Of a stretch of DNA of 64,000 bases, positions 26,666 through 37,949 are shown in pieces (positions within the stretch are counted from its first letter, which is position 1; each line of letters opens with the position of its first letter). A program made the position numbers and the translations under genes. The DNA is taken from the NCBI RefSeq assembly GCF_004121055.1, contig NZ_PYAL01000007.1, forward strand, positions 1 through 64,000, written 5' to 3'. The stretch is from Achromobacter aloeverae. Its GTDB lineage: Bacteria; Pseudomonadota; Gammaproteobacteria; Burkholderiales; Burkholderiaceae_B. The notes beneath the pieces are model-generated. The model saw only the letters and a list, made by a program, of their open reading frames with translations. It made no database searches and had not been told where the DNA came from.

Positions 26666-26681
26666 AGGCACGATATTTGCT
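26666..26681 (+). promoter_or_regulatory. Sigma-54 (RpoN) type promoter upstream of the hybrid kinase operon
   Basis: AGGCACGATATTTGCT matches the RpoN consensus TGGCACG-N4-TTGC(A/T) at every defined base except the first. GG (-24) and GC (-12) are separated by exactly 10 bases. Transcription would start near 26692, about 78 bases before the kinase ATG. No sigma-70 promoter of comparable quality was seen in this interval. The activating enhancer-binding protein is not encoded nearby. Confidence 0.65.
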
Positions 26682-26769
26682 GATGGCGCGGCTTTTGCCG
26701 ATACAGTAGGTAACGTGCAGTACTATCCGGGACATTTGGCCCCCCTCACCCTTCGTACTCCCGCAACCC

Positions 26770-29961
<3,192 letters not shown>

Positions 29962-29975
29962 ACCGGCGCACCGCC

Positions 29976-30791
29976 ATGGATGCCATTTTCGATATCGAAC
30001 TCAAACTGCTGCTGGAGGGCGTGTACCTGCGCTACCAGCACGACTTCCGCGGTTATGCCGTGTCGTCGATGCGTCGCCGCGTGCAGCAGGCCATGGACCA
30101 CTTCGGCTGCGCCACGATCTCCCAGTTGCAGGAGAAGGTGCTGCACCAGCCGGCGGTATTCGCCCAGATGCTGCAATTCTTCACGGTGCAGGTCAGCGAG
30201 ATGTTCCGCGACCCCTCGTATTTCCGCGCCTTGCGCGAGACGGTGGTGCCGGTGCTCAAGACCTATCCGTCCGTCAAGGTATGGGTGGCGGGCTGCAGCA
30301 GCGGCGAGGAGGTCTGGTCACTGGCCATCCTGCTGCGCGAAGAGGACCTGTTGTCGCGCACGCTCATCTACGCCACCGATATCAATCCGGACGCCCTGCG
30401 CACGGCGGAAGCGGGCATCTATCCACTGGACCGCATCGCCCAGTTCAGCAAGAACTACCGCGCGGCGGGCGGCACGGGATCGCTGTCCGACTATTACACG
30501 TCCAATCTGCACGATGCCCGCTTCGACCGCAGCCTGCGCGAGCATGTGGTCTTCGCCGATCACAGCCTGGCCACGGACACCGTATTCTCGGAGGTGCACC
30601 TCATTTCCTGCCGCAACGTCCTGATCTATTTCAACCGCGAGTTGCAGAACCGGGCCACGGCCCTGTTCCACGAAGCGCTGGTGCGGCGCGGCTTCCTGGG
30701 CCTGGGCGCCAAGGAAAGCCTGCGCTACACCGAACAGTCGGCGCAATTCCTGGAACTGGATCGCGACGAAAGAATCTACCAGCGCATATGA
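29976..30791 (+). CDS. CheR-type protein-glutamate O-methyltransferase
   Basis: The 271-residue protein has an N-terminal all-alpha CheR domain (about 5-60) and a SAM-binding methyltransferase domain with VWVAGCSSGEEVWSLAI (about 102-118), IYATDIN and CRNVLIYFN. It lacks the C-terminal TPR or linker pieces of some CheR forms. CheR methylates Glu residues on chemoreceptor helices, but no receptor gene is in this operon. The ATG at 29976 follows the kinase stop by 14 bases. The end overlaps cheB (ATGA). Confidence 0.9.
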   Translation: MDAIFDIELKLLLEGVYLRYQHDFRGYAVSSMRRRVQQAMDHFGCATISQLQEKVLHQPAVFAQMLQFFTVQVSEMFRDPSYFRALRETVVPVLKTYPSVKVWVAGCSSGEEVWSLAILLREEDLLSRTLIYATDINPDALRTAEAGIYPLDRIAQFSKNYRAAGGTGSLSDYYTSNLHDARFDRSLREHVVFADHSLATDTVFSEVHLISCRNVLIYFNRELQNRATALFHEALVRRGFLGLGAKESLRYTEQSAQFLELDRDERIYQRI

Positions 30792-31420
30792 ACCCGCCCC
30801 GGCCCTCTCCATCCCCCGCTGCGGCTCGTCCCCGCGTCGAACTGGTCGCCATCGGCGCCTCCGCCGGCGGCGTCGAGGTGCTGAGCACCCTGCTGGGCGC
30901 CCTGCCGGCCGGCTTCCCGGCGGCGCTGGCCATCGTGCTGCACATCCCGCCGGACCGCGACAGCCTGCTGACGTCGCTGTTCGCGCCGCGCTGCGCCCTG
31001 CCCGTGCAGGAGGTCGAGGACAAGGCCCCCATCGAGCCGGGCACGGTCTATTTCGCCGCGCCCGATTACCATATGCTGGTCGAACCGGATCGCAGCTTCG
31101 CGCTGTCGCAGGACGAGGCGGTGAATTTCTCCCGGCCCTCCATCGATCTGCTGTTTGAATCCGCCGCCGTCGCCTATCGCGAGCAACTGCTTGCCATCAT
31201 CCTGACGGGCGGCAGCGCCGACGGCGCCGATGGCTTGCAAACCGTGCGCCAGATGGGCGGCCGCGCGTGGGTGCAGGATCCTGCCAGCGCCGACGCCCCC
31301 GCGATGCCGTCATTCGCCATCGAGCGGGCCGGCGCCGATCTGGTAACCGGGCCGGCGGCGCTCGCGCGCAGCCTGGCCGCGCTGACTCATTCCATGCTGC
31401 CTGAATCAAGGGACCGTTAA
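30788..31420 (+). CDS. CheB-type methylesterase catalytic domain without receiver
   Basis: The 210-residue protein is only the CheB catalytic domain: Ser25 in AIGASAGG, His52 in LHIPPDRD, and Asp145 in LTGGSADGADG form the expected triad. The N-terminal receiver that normally controls CheB is missing, so control would have to come through interaction or expression. Its ATG lies inside the cheR stop, and the third gene follows after 2 bases. Demethylation or deamidation target unknown. Confidence 0.88.
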   Translation: MNPPRPSPSPAAARPRVELVAIGASAGGVEVLSTLLGALPAGFPAALAIVLHIPPDRDSLLTSLFAPRCALPVQEVEDKAPIEPGTVYFAAPDYHMLVEPDRSFALSQDEAVNFSRPSIDLLFESAAVAYREQLLAIILTGGSADGADGLQTVRQMGGRAWVQDPASADAPAMPSFAIERAGADLVTGPAALARSLAALTHSMLPESRDR

Positions 31421-31422
31421 CC

Positions 31423-32544
31423 GTGACCGAAAACATCAATATATTGGTCGTCGACGATATCGCGCAGAACCTCGTCGCTTTCGAGGCGCTATTGAGCCGG
31501 CCAGGCATCACGGTGCTGAAGGCCAATTCCGGCGTCCAGGCGCTGGAGCTCTTGCTGGCCAACGAGGTCGCCCTGGCCCTGGTCGACGTGCAGATGCCCC
31601 GGATGAACGGCTTCGAACTGGCCGAACTGCTGCGCGGCAGCGACCGCACGCGCACCGTGCCGCTGATTTTCCTTACCGCCGCCACGCACGAGCGCGAAGC
31701 CCATTTCCGCGGCTACGAGGCGGGCGCGGTGGATTTCCTGTACAAGCCCATCGACACCAAGGTCCTGCTCAGCAAGGTCAACGTCTTCGTCGAGCTTTAT
31801 ACGCAGCGCAAGCAACTGGGCCGCCAGTTGGAGGAATTGCGCCAGGCGCTGACGTTGAACGAGATGTTTACCGCCGTGCTGGGCCACGACCTGCGCACGC
31901 CCCTGTCCGCCATCCTGCACGGCGCGGAACTGATGCTGCGCACCAGCGATGACCCCAAGGTCGCGACCAACGCCCGGCGCATCCAGTTCAGCGCCGGGCG
32001 CATGGCCAAGATGGTGGACCAGCTGCTGGACGTGGCGCGTATCCGCTCCAACGGGCTGGTGCTGGAGCCGGCCCAGATCGACTACCGTGACGCCTGCCAG
32101 TCCATCATCGACGAGATCGCCGATCCCCGGCAACGCGCGCGAATCGAACTCTCCGCACGCGGCGATACGGCTGGCAAGGTCGATGTCGACCGGTTTTCGC
32201 AGGTGCTGTCCAACCTGATCGGCAATGCCCTGCAACACGGTACGGAAGATGCGCCGGTATCGGTGGATATCGATGGTGGCCAGCCCGGCCACATCACCGT
32301 GCGCGTGCGCAACGGCGGCGTGATTCCGCCCGGGCAGCTACCGCATCTGTTCCAGGCTTTCCAGGCCAGCATGGAAAGCCGGGTATCGCGCAATGGCCTG
32401 GGCCTGGGGCTCTATATCGTCAAGAAGTTCGTCGACGCGCACGGCGGCACCGTGCGGGCCGCTTCCGCCCCGGATACCGGGACGGTGTTCGAAATCATCA
32501 TGCCCCGCGCTGCCGGCGCCGGAACGCTCCGGCCAGACGCCTGA
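31423..32544 (+). CDS. Receiver-histidine kinase (response regulator with C-terminal kinase module)
   Basis: The 373-residue soluble protein has an N-terminal receiver with Asp55 (LALVDVQMPRMNGFE), a short helix, HisKA with His155 (VLGHDLRTPLSAI) and an HATPase domain (VDRFSQVLSNLIGNALQHG, NGLGLGLYIVKKF). The receiver-first order suggests that phosphorylation by the upstream hybrid kinase tunes this kinase. It starts with GTG; AAGGGA is 10 bases upstream. The 3' end overlaps the convergent hydroxylase gene by 47 bases. Confidence 0.88.
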   Translation: MTENINILVVDDIAQNLVAFEALLSRPGITVLKANSGVQALELLLANEVALALVDVQMPRMNGFELAELLRGSDRTRTVPLIFLTAATHEREAHFRGYEAGAVDFLYKPIDTKVLLSKVNVFVELYTQRKQLGRQLEELRQALTLNEMFTAVLGHDLRTPLSAILHGAELMLRTSDDPKVATNARRIQFSAGRMAKMVDQLLDVARIRSNGLVLEPAQIDYRDACQSIIDEIADPRQRARIELSARGDTAGKVDVDRFSQVLSNLIGNALQHGTEDAPVSVDIDGGQPGHITVRVRNGGVIPPGQLPHLFQAFQASMESRVSRNGLGLGLYIVKKFVDAHGGTVRAASAPDTGTVFEIIMPRAAGAGTLRPDA

Positions 32545-33475
32545 GCCCCAGCCACTGCTGCGCGAAGAAGCCGCGGCCGTAGTCGCGGCCACCGCCCTCC
32601 GGCAACTGGTCGGCGATGCCCGTGGCGCCGTAGTTGCCCTTGAAGCATGCGGTGCGGAACAGGATGTCCCAGATAGGGAACAGCACGGCGTAGTTGTTGC
32701 CGATGACCTTGCCGGTAGGCGTGGTTTCATAGGCGATGGCGTGATGTTCCCGATGGAACTTGGGACCGACCAGCAGGCGCTGGCCGATCTTGCCGAAGCT
32801 CACGCGCAGATTGGCGTGCGACAGGCTTTCGACCAGCTGGGTGATGGCCACGATGGCCACGAACTGGGCCGGCGGCACGCCGATCAACTGCGAGATCACC
32901 ACGATAGCGGTGTCGTGCAGCAAATCGTCGAGCAGATGGTTGCGGTTGTCGCTCCACATCGTCATCTGCCGCGTGCTGTGATGCACGGCATGCAGCTGCC
33001 ACATCCATTCGACGTTGTGCTGGGCGCGGTGGTACACGTACTCCACCAAGTCGAAGATCAGCAGGTACACCACCAGGCTTACCAGGGCATTGTCGGTGAC
33101 GCCCGGCCACAGGTTGTCCAGTTGCAGCGCCGACAGGCCCCATACATGGAGCTGGCCGAACACGCTGTCCCAGAGCGGATCGATGGTGAAGAACAGCGCC
33201 ACGCGGAAAAGGCCTAGACGGTGGATGAGCGTGTACAGCACGTCGAGCCGGATTTCCTTGCGGTCCAGCACCTTTTCCACCGGCCGCCAGCGTTGCAGCG
33301 GGCCGATCAGGCAGACCAGCACGATGATCTGCGCGACGCCCGCCAACAGCCACAAGGTACCGTCGTAGGCGTCTTCCAGCGCGCCGGCGAAGCCCAGCTG
33401 ATACAGCACCGGCTGTATCAGGGTCTCGAACAACCAGGCCTGCGCCATGCCGATAAAATGATTGATGGTGTCCAT
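32498..33475 (-). CDS. Fatty acid hydroxylase / sterol desaturase family membrane protein
   Basis: The 325-residue protein has several membrane helices and the diiron histidine clusters of the superfamily: HRAQH, HAVHHS, and HREHH near the C-terminal third. Members hydroxylate or desaturate lipids, carotenoids or sphingolipid-like chains using oxygen. Substrate cannot be assigned. It is the last gene of an operon after a beta-propeller and a deacetylase-like protein, which hints at an envelope role. Convergent overlap of 47 bases with the receiver-kinase gene. Confidence 0.85.
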   Translation of the reverse strand: MDTINHFIGMAQAWLFETLIQPVLYQLGFAGALEDAYDGTLWLLAGVAQIIVLVCLIGPLQRWRPVEKVLDRKEIRLDVLYTLIHRLGLFRVALFFTIDPLWDSVFGQLHVWGLSALQLDNLWPGVTDNALVSLVVYLLIFDLVEYVYHRAQHNVEWMWQLHAVHHSTRQMTMWSDNRNHLLDDLLHDTAIVVISQLIGVPPAQFVAIVAITQLVESLSHANLRVSFGKIGQRLLVGPKFHREHHAIAYETTPTGKVIGNNYAVLFPIWDILFRTACFKGNYGATGIADQLPEGGGRDYGRGFFAQQWLGLRRLAGAFRRRQRGA

Positions 33476-33502
33476 GCGATGAAAAGCTCTGGGTCCTGGG
33501 TA

Positions 33503-34303
33503 TTAATTCCGGGGCGTCGGCGCCGCCACCCACTGGCGGTATTGCGGATGCTGGGCCAGGGTCTGGAAACAGAAGCCCCTGGCCTGCAAACCGGCCACCA
33601 GCGGTTCCAGCACCGCCGGCGCCCACGGGTCCTGGCGCGACCAGATGCCCAGGTGGGCCAGCAGGATGTCGCCAGGACGGATGTTTTCCAGCGCGCTTTG
33701 CAGCAGGCGCTGGTTGGGATACTTGTCGCTGGGCAATTCATCGCCCAGGAAGCCGTTGGGCGACCAGCCGACGTGATGGTAGCCGCAAGCGAGCGCGGCC
33801 TTCAGCAGCGCGGGCGATACGTGGCCGCCCGGCGCGCGAAACAGCGGCGCCATGGTGGCGCCCGTCATCTCGTGAAAACGCCGGGCCGAGGCCTTGATGG
33901 CATCGCAATACTGCGCCGCGGTGAACACTTCCTTCTTGCCGGCGTTGGGGCCGGCGCTGGGTCGCACCAGGAACTTGCCCTCGGGCAGGTCCTTGAGCCA
34001 ATAGACGTGGTCGTAGGTATGCGAACCGAAGACGTCGCCGTCGGCGACGCGCGCCTTCCACCAGGGCGCCCATTGTTCGTCGAGCGACGACCCGTTGGTC
34101 AGCGTGCGCTCGTTGGCCAGGAAGAACGTGGCCCGGATGTGGTGCTTCTCCAGGACCTGCGCCACCAGCGGCGCCACGCCCATGTGTCCCGTGTCGAACG
34201 TCATGTAGACCGGCTTGGCGCACGTCGCCGGCGCGGCGCTGGCCGCCTGGCAGGCGGCCGCGCCCAGGAGGACGGCGGCGTAGGCCTTATTGCATCGAAA
34301 CAT
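33503..34303 (-). CDS. Polysaccharide deacetylase-like (CE4) secreted protein with altered metal motif
   Basis: The 266-residue protein has a signal peptide (about 1-24, ending ASAAPA). CE4 motif 1 reads MTFDTGHMG: the catalytic Asp37 is present but the usual second, metal-binding Asp is Thr. Motif 2 is SHTYDH (His95, His99) and motif 3 FRAPGGHVS. The fold acts on N-acetylated sugars, chitin oligomers or peptidoglycan. The start at 34303 lies 17 bases inside the end of the beta-propeller gene, so the two are coupled. Confidence 0.85.
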   Translation of the reverse strand: MFRCNKAYAAVLLGAAACQAASAAPATCAKPVYMTFDTGHMGVAPLVAQVLEKHHIRATFFLANERTLTNGSSLDEQWAPWWKARVADGDVFGSHTYDHVYWLKDLPEGKFLVRPSAGPNAGKKEVFTAAQYCDAIKASARRFHEMTGATMAPLFRAPGGHVSPALLKAALACGYHHVGWSPNGFLGDELPSDKYPNQRLLQSALENIRPGDILLAHLGIWSRQDPWAPAVLEPLVAGLQARGFCFQTLAQHPQYRQWVAAPTPRN

Positions 34304-35345
34304 GATCCAAGGTCCACACGCCATGCGGCGAGCGTCCCACACTGGTCTGGTGGGCCACGGACTTCTTCTCGAGGTCGATCACCGTCAGCTTGCGGATCCA
34401 GCGCGACGTCACCAGCAGCGTCTTGCCGCCTGCCAGCACGTCCATGCAGTCCGGGCCACCCGGCGCGGGATATTCGTCGGTCACCTTCAAGGCCTGCATA
34501 TCGATGCGGCTGATGGTGTTGGCGGCGCGATTGCTGACGAAGATGTGGCGGCCGTCGCCCTGCGTGCGGAAGGCGTGGGCGCCGTTGTTGGTCTTGATGC
34601 GGGTGATGAGCTTGGCCGGCGACTGGGTGATGTCGTAGGCCTCGACATAGCTGTCGCCGGTCAGCGCCACCAGCATCACCTTGTCCCCGGGAACGATGTA
34701 GACGTCGGCCGGGGTCTTGCCGACCGGCAGGATCCACTTCACTTTTTGCGTGGCCAGGTCGATGGCATAGACCTCGTCGCTGTCCTGCATCGACACGTAG
34801 GTGGTCGTGCTCTTGCTGTCGATGCCGATATGGCTGGGGGTCTTGCCGGTGTTGACGCGTTTGAGCAGCTTGAGGTCGAAGCCCGTCGCCTGCGGCACGT
34901 ATTCGTAGATGTCGACGTGGTTCAGGCGGTTGGCGGCCGTCACGAAGTACTTCATGTTCGGCGAGAAACGCAGCTGGTACGGATCGACGATGCCGGTCAG
35001 CGTGCGCTGCACCTGGGCGGTGCGCGGATCGATCAGGGTCAGGGTATCGCTGGTCGCGTTGGCGACGATCAGGGACTTCTGGTCCGGCGACAAGTACAGG
35101 TGGTGCGGCTCCTTGCCGGTGGGAATGCGGCGCAGCTCTTTGTAGGTGCCCGGTTCGAGCACGCTGACCGACGCGTCCAGGGAGTTCAGGACAAAGATGG
35201 GGTCGGACTGGGCGGCGCGCGCGGGGACGGTGTAAGCCAGGCTGGCGGCCAGGAGCGTGCCGGCAAGAGCACTAACAGCGGAAGGCAGGAGCTTCAAAGC
35301 GTGTCTCGTTAATAAGCGGAAAGTAAGCAAAGCAAATTTTGACAT
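34287..35345 (-). CDS. Periplasmic YVTN-type beta-propeller protein
   Basis: The 352-residue protein has a signal peptide (about 1-45, ending VPARAAQ). A seven-blade type propeller follows with repeats such as GKEPHHLYLSPDQKSLIVAN, GKTPSHIGIDSKSTTTYVS and GDGRHIFVSNRAANTISRID. Such proteins are often binding or scaffold subunits, sometimes of metalloenzymes. It leads the operon with the deacetylase-like and hydroxylase-like genes. An FNR/ANR-like box lies 143 bases upstream of its start. Confidence 0.85.
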   Translation of the reverse strand: MSKFALLTFRLLTRHALKLLPSAVSALAGTLLAASLAYTVPARAAQSDPIFVLNSLDASVSVLEPGTYKELRRIPTGKEPHHLYLSPDQKSLIVANATSDTLTLIDPRTAQVQRTLTGIVDPYQLRFSPNMKYFVTAANRLNHVDIYEYVPQATGFDLKLLKRVNTGKTPSHIGIDSKSTTTYVSMQDSDEVYAIDLATQKVKWILPVGKTPADVYIVPGDKVMLVALTGDSYVEAYDITQSPAKLITRIKTNNGAHAFRTQGDGRHIFVSNRAANTISRIDMQALKVTDEYPAPGGPDCMDVLAGGKTLLVTSRWIRKLTVIDLEKKSVAHQTSVGRSPHGVWTLDHVSMQ

Positions 35346-35487
35346 GATGGCGCGTGCCGGCCACGGCAAATTCTCTCGGCGCGCCCGTCGTTGCGGCGCA
35401 GCAACAGCCGCGGTCCCCCGGCGTGCGCTGAGATTCTACGAGAGTCTTCCGGCTTTTGCCGCAGGCACGTAAAACCTTTACAAATCA

Positions 35488-35501
35488 TTGATCTATGTCA
35501 A
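35488..35501. promoter_or_regulatory. FNR/ANR-type binding site
   Basis: TTGATCTATGTCAA matches the FNR/CRP-family consensus TTGAT-N4-ATCAA at nine of ten positions. It lies in the 310-base divergent region between the beta-propeller gene (start 35345, minus) and the methyltransferase (start 35656, plus), about 143 and 155 bases from them. No clear -10/-35 pair was found, so which gene it serves is open. The rest of this interval holds nothing recognised. Confidence 0.55.
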
Positions 35502-35655
35502 TTGCTTGAGCCATCGCTTCAAGTCGATCGGGGGACAGGAAGACCGTGTGCCGGATAAACCCGGCCGACCGGCTAAGATGGCGGGCGCCAGGGACGGAGA
35601 GGACCACCCTCCGTTTCGGGGCGCCGCGCTTTTTTCTGCAACTTTCGGAGTTTTC

Positions 35656-36909
35656 ATGACCCCCAGCCCCGCGGCCGACCCTGCCACCTTGCATTGGGTC
35701 GAGGATGGGCAGGAACGGCACGCCGCCTGGCGATCGGAGAACGGCAGCCCGCCGCCGCGCCGCGTGGTCGTCGCCGATGACACCATGACCGCCGACGCCG
35801 CCTACCGCCTGGTGAACGAAGGAACCGCCCTGCTCTGGCGCGGCGACTTCCAGAATGCGCGGCAACTGATGCAGGCGCTGGCGCGCCGGCTGGACAGGAA
35901 AAAGGCCGGTGCAAAGCCAACAGCGGGCATGGCGGCCAACAGGAAGGCGGCCGCTTCCGGCCAGGACGCCACGGCAGGCCTGGCAGGTTCGCCGGCAGCG
36001 CCGGCCGATCCGCTGGACAGCTACCCCCATGCGTTTCACCTGCACCGCCAGGCAAAGGCCCAGCGCGCGCGCCTGCTGGGCATGATCCTGCTGCCCTTCG
36101 AACCCGGCCATGTCCTGCCGCTGCGGCGGGCGCCCGACGTCCGGGATGCCTGCACGCAGGCCCACGGACCGGCCGGGGAATCCTATGTGGCGTCGCTGCG
36201 CGAGTTGCTGGGCCTGATCGGCGCCTGGCAGTGGCGCGAGCAAGGCGTGCCGGTGGCGGCCCTGGGCGGCGCACGCATCCACCCCTGGTATGGCGTGTAT
36301 TCACCGGTGCGCGGCGAATACCTGGACCTGGTGGCACGGGCGCCCTTGCCGGCCGACACAGGCCTGGCCTACGACATCGGCACCGGCACCGGCGTGATCG
36401 CCGCCGTGCTGGCGCGCCGTGGCGTGGCGCGGGTGGTGGCGACGGACCAGGACGCGCGCGCGCTGGCTTGCGCCGCCGACAACCTGGCGCGCCTGGGCTA
36501 CGCGGACCGCGTACAGCTCGAACAGGCGGATCTCTTTCCCGCCGGCCGCGCGTCCCTGGTGGTCTGCAATCCGCCCTGGGTGCCGGCCAAGCCCAGCGCC
36601 CCCATCGAATATGCGGTCTACGACCCCGACAGCCGCATGCTGCGCGGTTTCCTGGACGGCCTGGCGGCGCACCTGGCGCCCGGCGGCGAGGGCTGGCTGA
36701 TCATTTCAGACCTGGCCGAGCACCTGCGCCTGCGCCGCCGCGAAACGCTGCTGGAATGGATAGCCGCCGCGGGCCTGGAGGTCGCCGGCCGGCTGGACGC
36801 ACGGCCGCGCCACGGCAAGGCGCGGGACGCGGAAGATGCCTTGCATGCGGCGCGGTCGCGCGAAGTGACGTCGCTGTGGCGCTTGCGCGCCGCCGCCCCG
36901 TCAGCCTAG
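35656..36909 (+). CDS. Class I SAM-dependent methyltransferase (PrmC/HemK-like catalytic core)
   Basis: The 417-residue protein has an N-terminal variable region with a Lys/Ala-rich linker (about 75-120), a domain with HPWYGVYSPVRGEYLDLV, a SAM site YDIGTGTGVIAAVLARRG, and the NPPW motif (VVCNPPWVPAKP) that marks methyltransferases acting on planar amide or base nitrogens. It is longer than PrmC and its N-terminal part was not recognised, so the substrate is unknown. CGGAG lies 5 bases before the ATG. The stop overlaps the convergent PepSY gene by 9 bases. Confidence 0.8.
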   Translation: MTPSPAADPATLHWVEDGQERHAAWRSENGSPPPRRVVVADDTMTADAAYRLVNEGTALLWRGDFQNARQLMQALARRLDRKKAGAKPTAGMAANRKAAASGQDATAGLAGSPAAPADPLDSYPHAFHLHRQAKAQRARLLGMILLPFEPGHVLPLRRAPDVRDACTQAHGPAGESYVASLRELLGLIGAWQWREQGVPVAALGGARIHPWYGVYSPVRGEYLDLVARAPLPADTGLAYDIGTGTGVIAAVLARRGVARVVATDQDARALACAADNLARLGYADRVQLEQADLFPAGRASLVVCNPPWVPAKPSAPIEYAVYDPDSRMLRGFLDGLAAHLAPGGEGWLIISDLAEHLRLRRRETLLEWIAAAGLEVAGRLDARPRHGKARDAEDALHAARSREVTSLWRLRAAAPSA

Positions 36910-37593
36910 CGTGAAATTGACCACGGCCAGCGCCGCCACGATGGAGACGCCGAAAATGGTGGCGCCGACCGCGCGGCGCTTGTTCAGGCCGACCCACAGC
37001 AGCACCCCGGTCAGCGACAGCAGGATCATGGCGCCGGCGATGGTATCCGCGATCAGGACCCAGGCCACGCCGACCCCGTTGGCGCGGTGCAGGTTTTCCA
37101 GGATGCCCATGATGCCCGGCTCGACGCGCCGCACATTGACCTGGCTTGCGCCCACCCAATATTCGGCCTGCGCCATGTAGTTGGGCGCACGGAAATTGAG
37201 CTGCCAGCGTTCGGGCTGGACCGCGCTCTGGTCGCCCCATGCCACGGGGCGGGACTTCTCGCGCTGCACGCGCTCGGCCGGCCGCGGCAATTTCAATTCC
37301 TGCTGCAACCAGGCGTCGAGCTGCGCGGGATTCTCCGGCGCGGGCGACGGCAGGTTCAGGTGCAGCGTCGTCACCTGCTGGCTGCCCGCCTCTATCTTCA
37401 TCACGGCCCGGTGGTTCTGGAAAAAACCGGTAAGGCCGAACATGAGGCCCAGGAGCGCGCCCCAAAGGCCGATCCAGCTATGCGTCTTGCGCAGCCATTT
37501 GAGGAAGAGGCCGCGACGGCCCTGGACAGCAGGGGCGGACGACTTGCGCAACACGGGCTCGGCGGCCAGCGGCGCGACAGTGGAATCTTTCAT
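36901..37593 (-). CDS. PepSY-associated transmembrane protein
   Basis: The 230-residue inner-membrane protein has an N-terminal helix (WLRKTHSWIGLWGALLGLM, about 33-51), a periplasmic domain with HRAVMKIE and ENLHRANGVG motifs, and two C-terminal helices. Relatives are often encoded beside TonB siderophore receptors and regulated by Fur. None is adjacent here, but a Fur-like box sits just upstream. Metal-reductase or haem-linked functions have been proposed for the family; none is proven here. Confidence 0.82.
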   Translation of the reverse strand: MKDSTVAPLAAEPVLRKSSAPAVQGRRGLFLKWLRKTHSWIGLWGALLGLMFGLTGFFQNHRAVMKIEAGSQQVTTLHLNLPSPAPENPAQLDAWLQQELKLPRPAERVQREKSRPVAWGDQSAVQPERWQLNFRAPNYMAQAEYWVGASQVNVRRVEPGIMGILENLHRANGVGVAWVLIADTIAGAMILLSLTGVLLWVGLNKRRAVGATIFGVSIVAALAVVNFTLG

Positions 37594-37627
37594 GAAAAAC
37601 GCTAGGGGGAAGGTAGCCAAGGCATGA

Positions 37628-37642
37628 TGATATTGCATATCA
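37628..37642 (-). promoter_or_regulatory. Fur-like box upstream of the PepSY gene
   Basis: TGATATTGCATATCA is a near-palindrome matching the 7-1-7 Fur form (TGATAAT-N-ATTATCA) at 11 of 14 defined positions. It lies 35 to 49 bases before the PepSY start, inside the expected promoter. The 356-base interval 37594-37949 otherwise shows no gene or clear promoter for the divergent TauE-type gene. Confidence 0.5.
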
Positions 37643-37949
37643 ACCTCATTTACCGTGCCAATGCCTACCACCGCGCCAGAAAACAACGCGCCATGAAGTA
37701 CCGGCCTATCGATCAACGCGTCATTCACCTGCGCCGCGCGATCCAGCGGGGCGGCGGCGAGCGGAGGATCGCTACGCTCGCGCCCGTCCCCGACACTGCA
37801 GTGCAACAAGCCACGGCGCCGGAAATTTGTCAGAATCCACTCTCACGCCCGGACCCGGGCTCGCTCACAGGGGAAGCACCCTCGCATGACCACGCATACC
37901 GGCGCATTGCAGGACCGCTACGCACTTCGTGGCGGGGCCCGGCCCTAGC

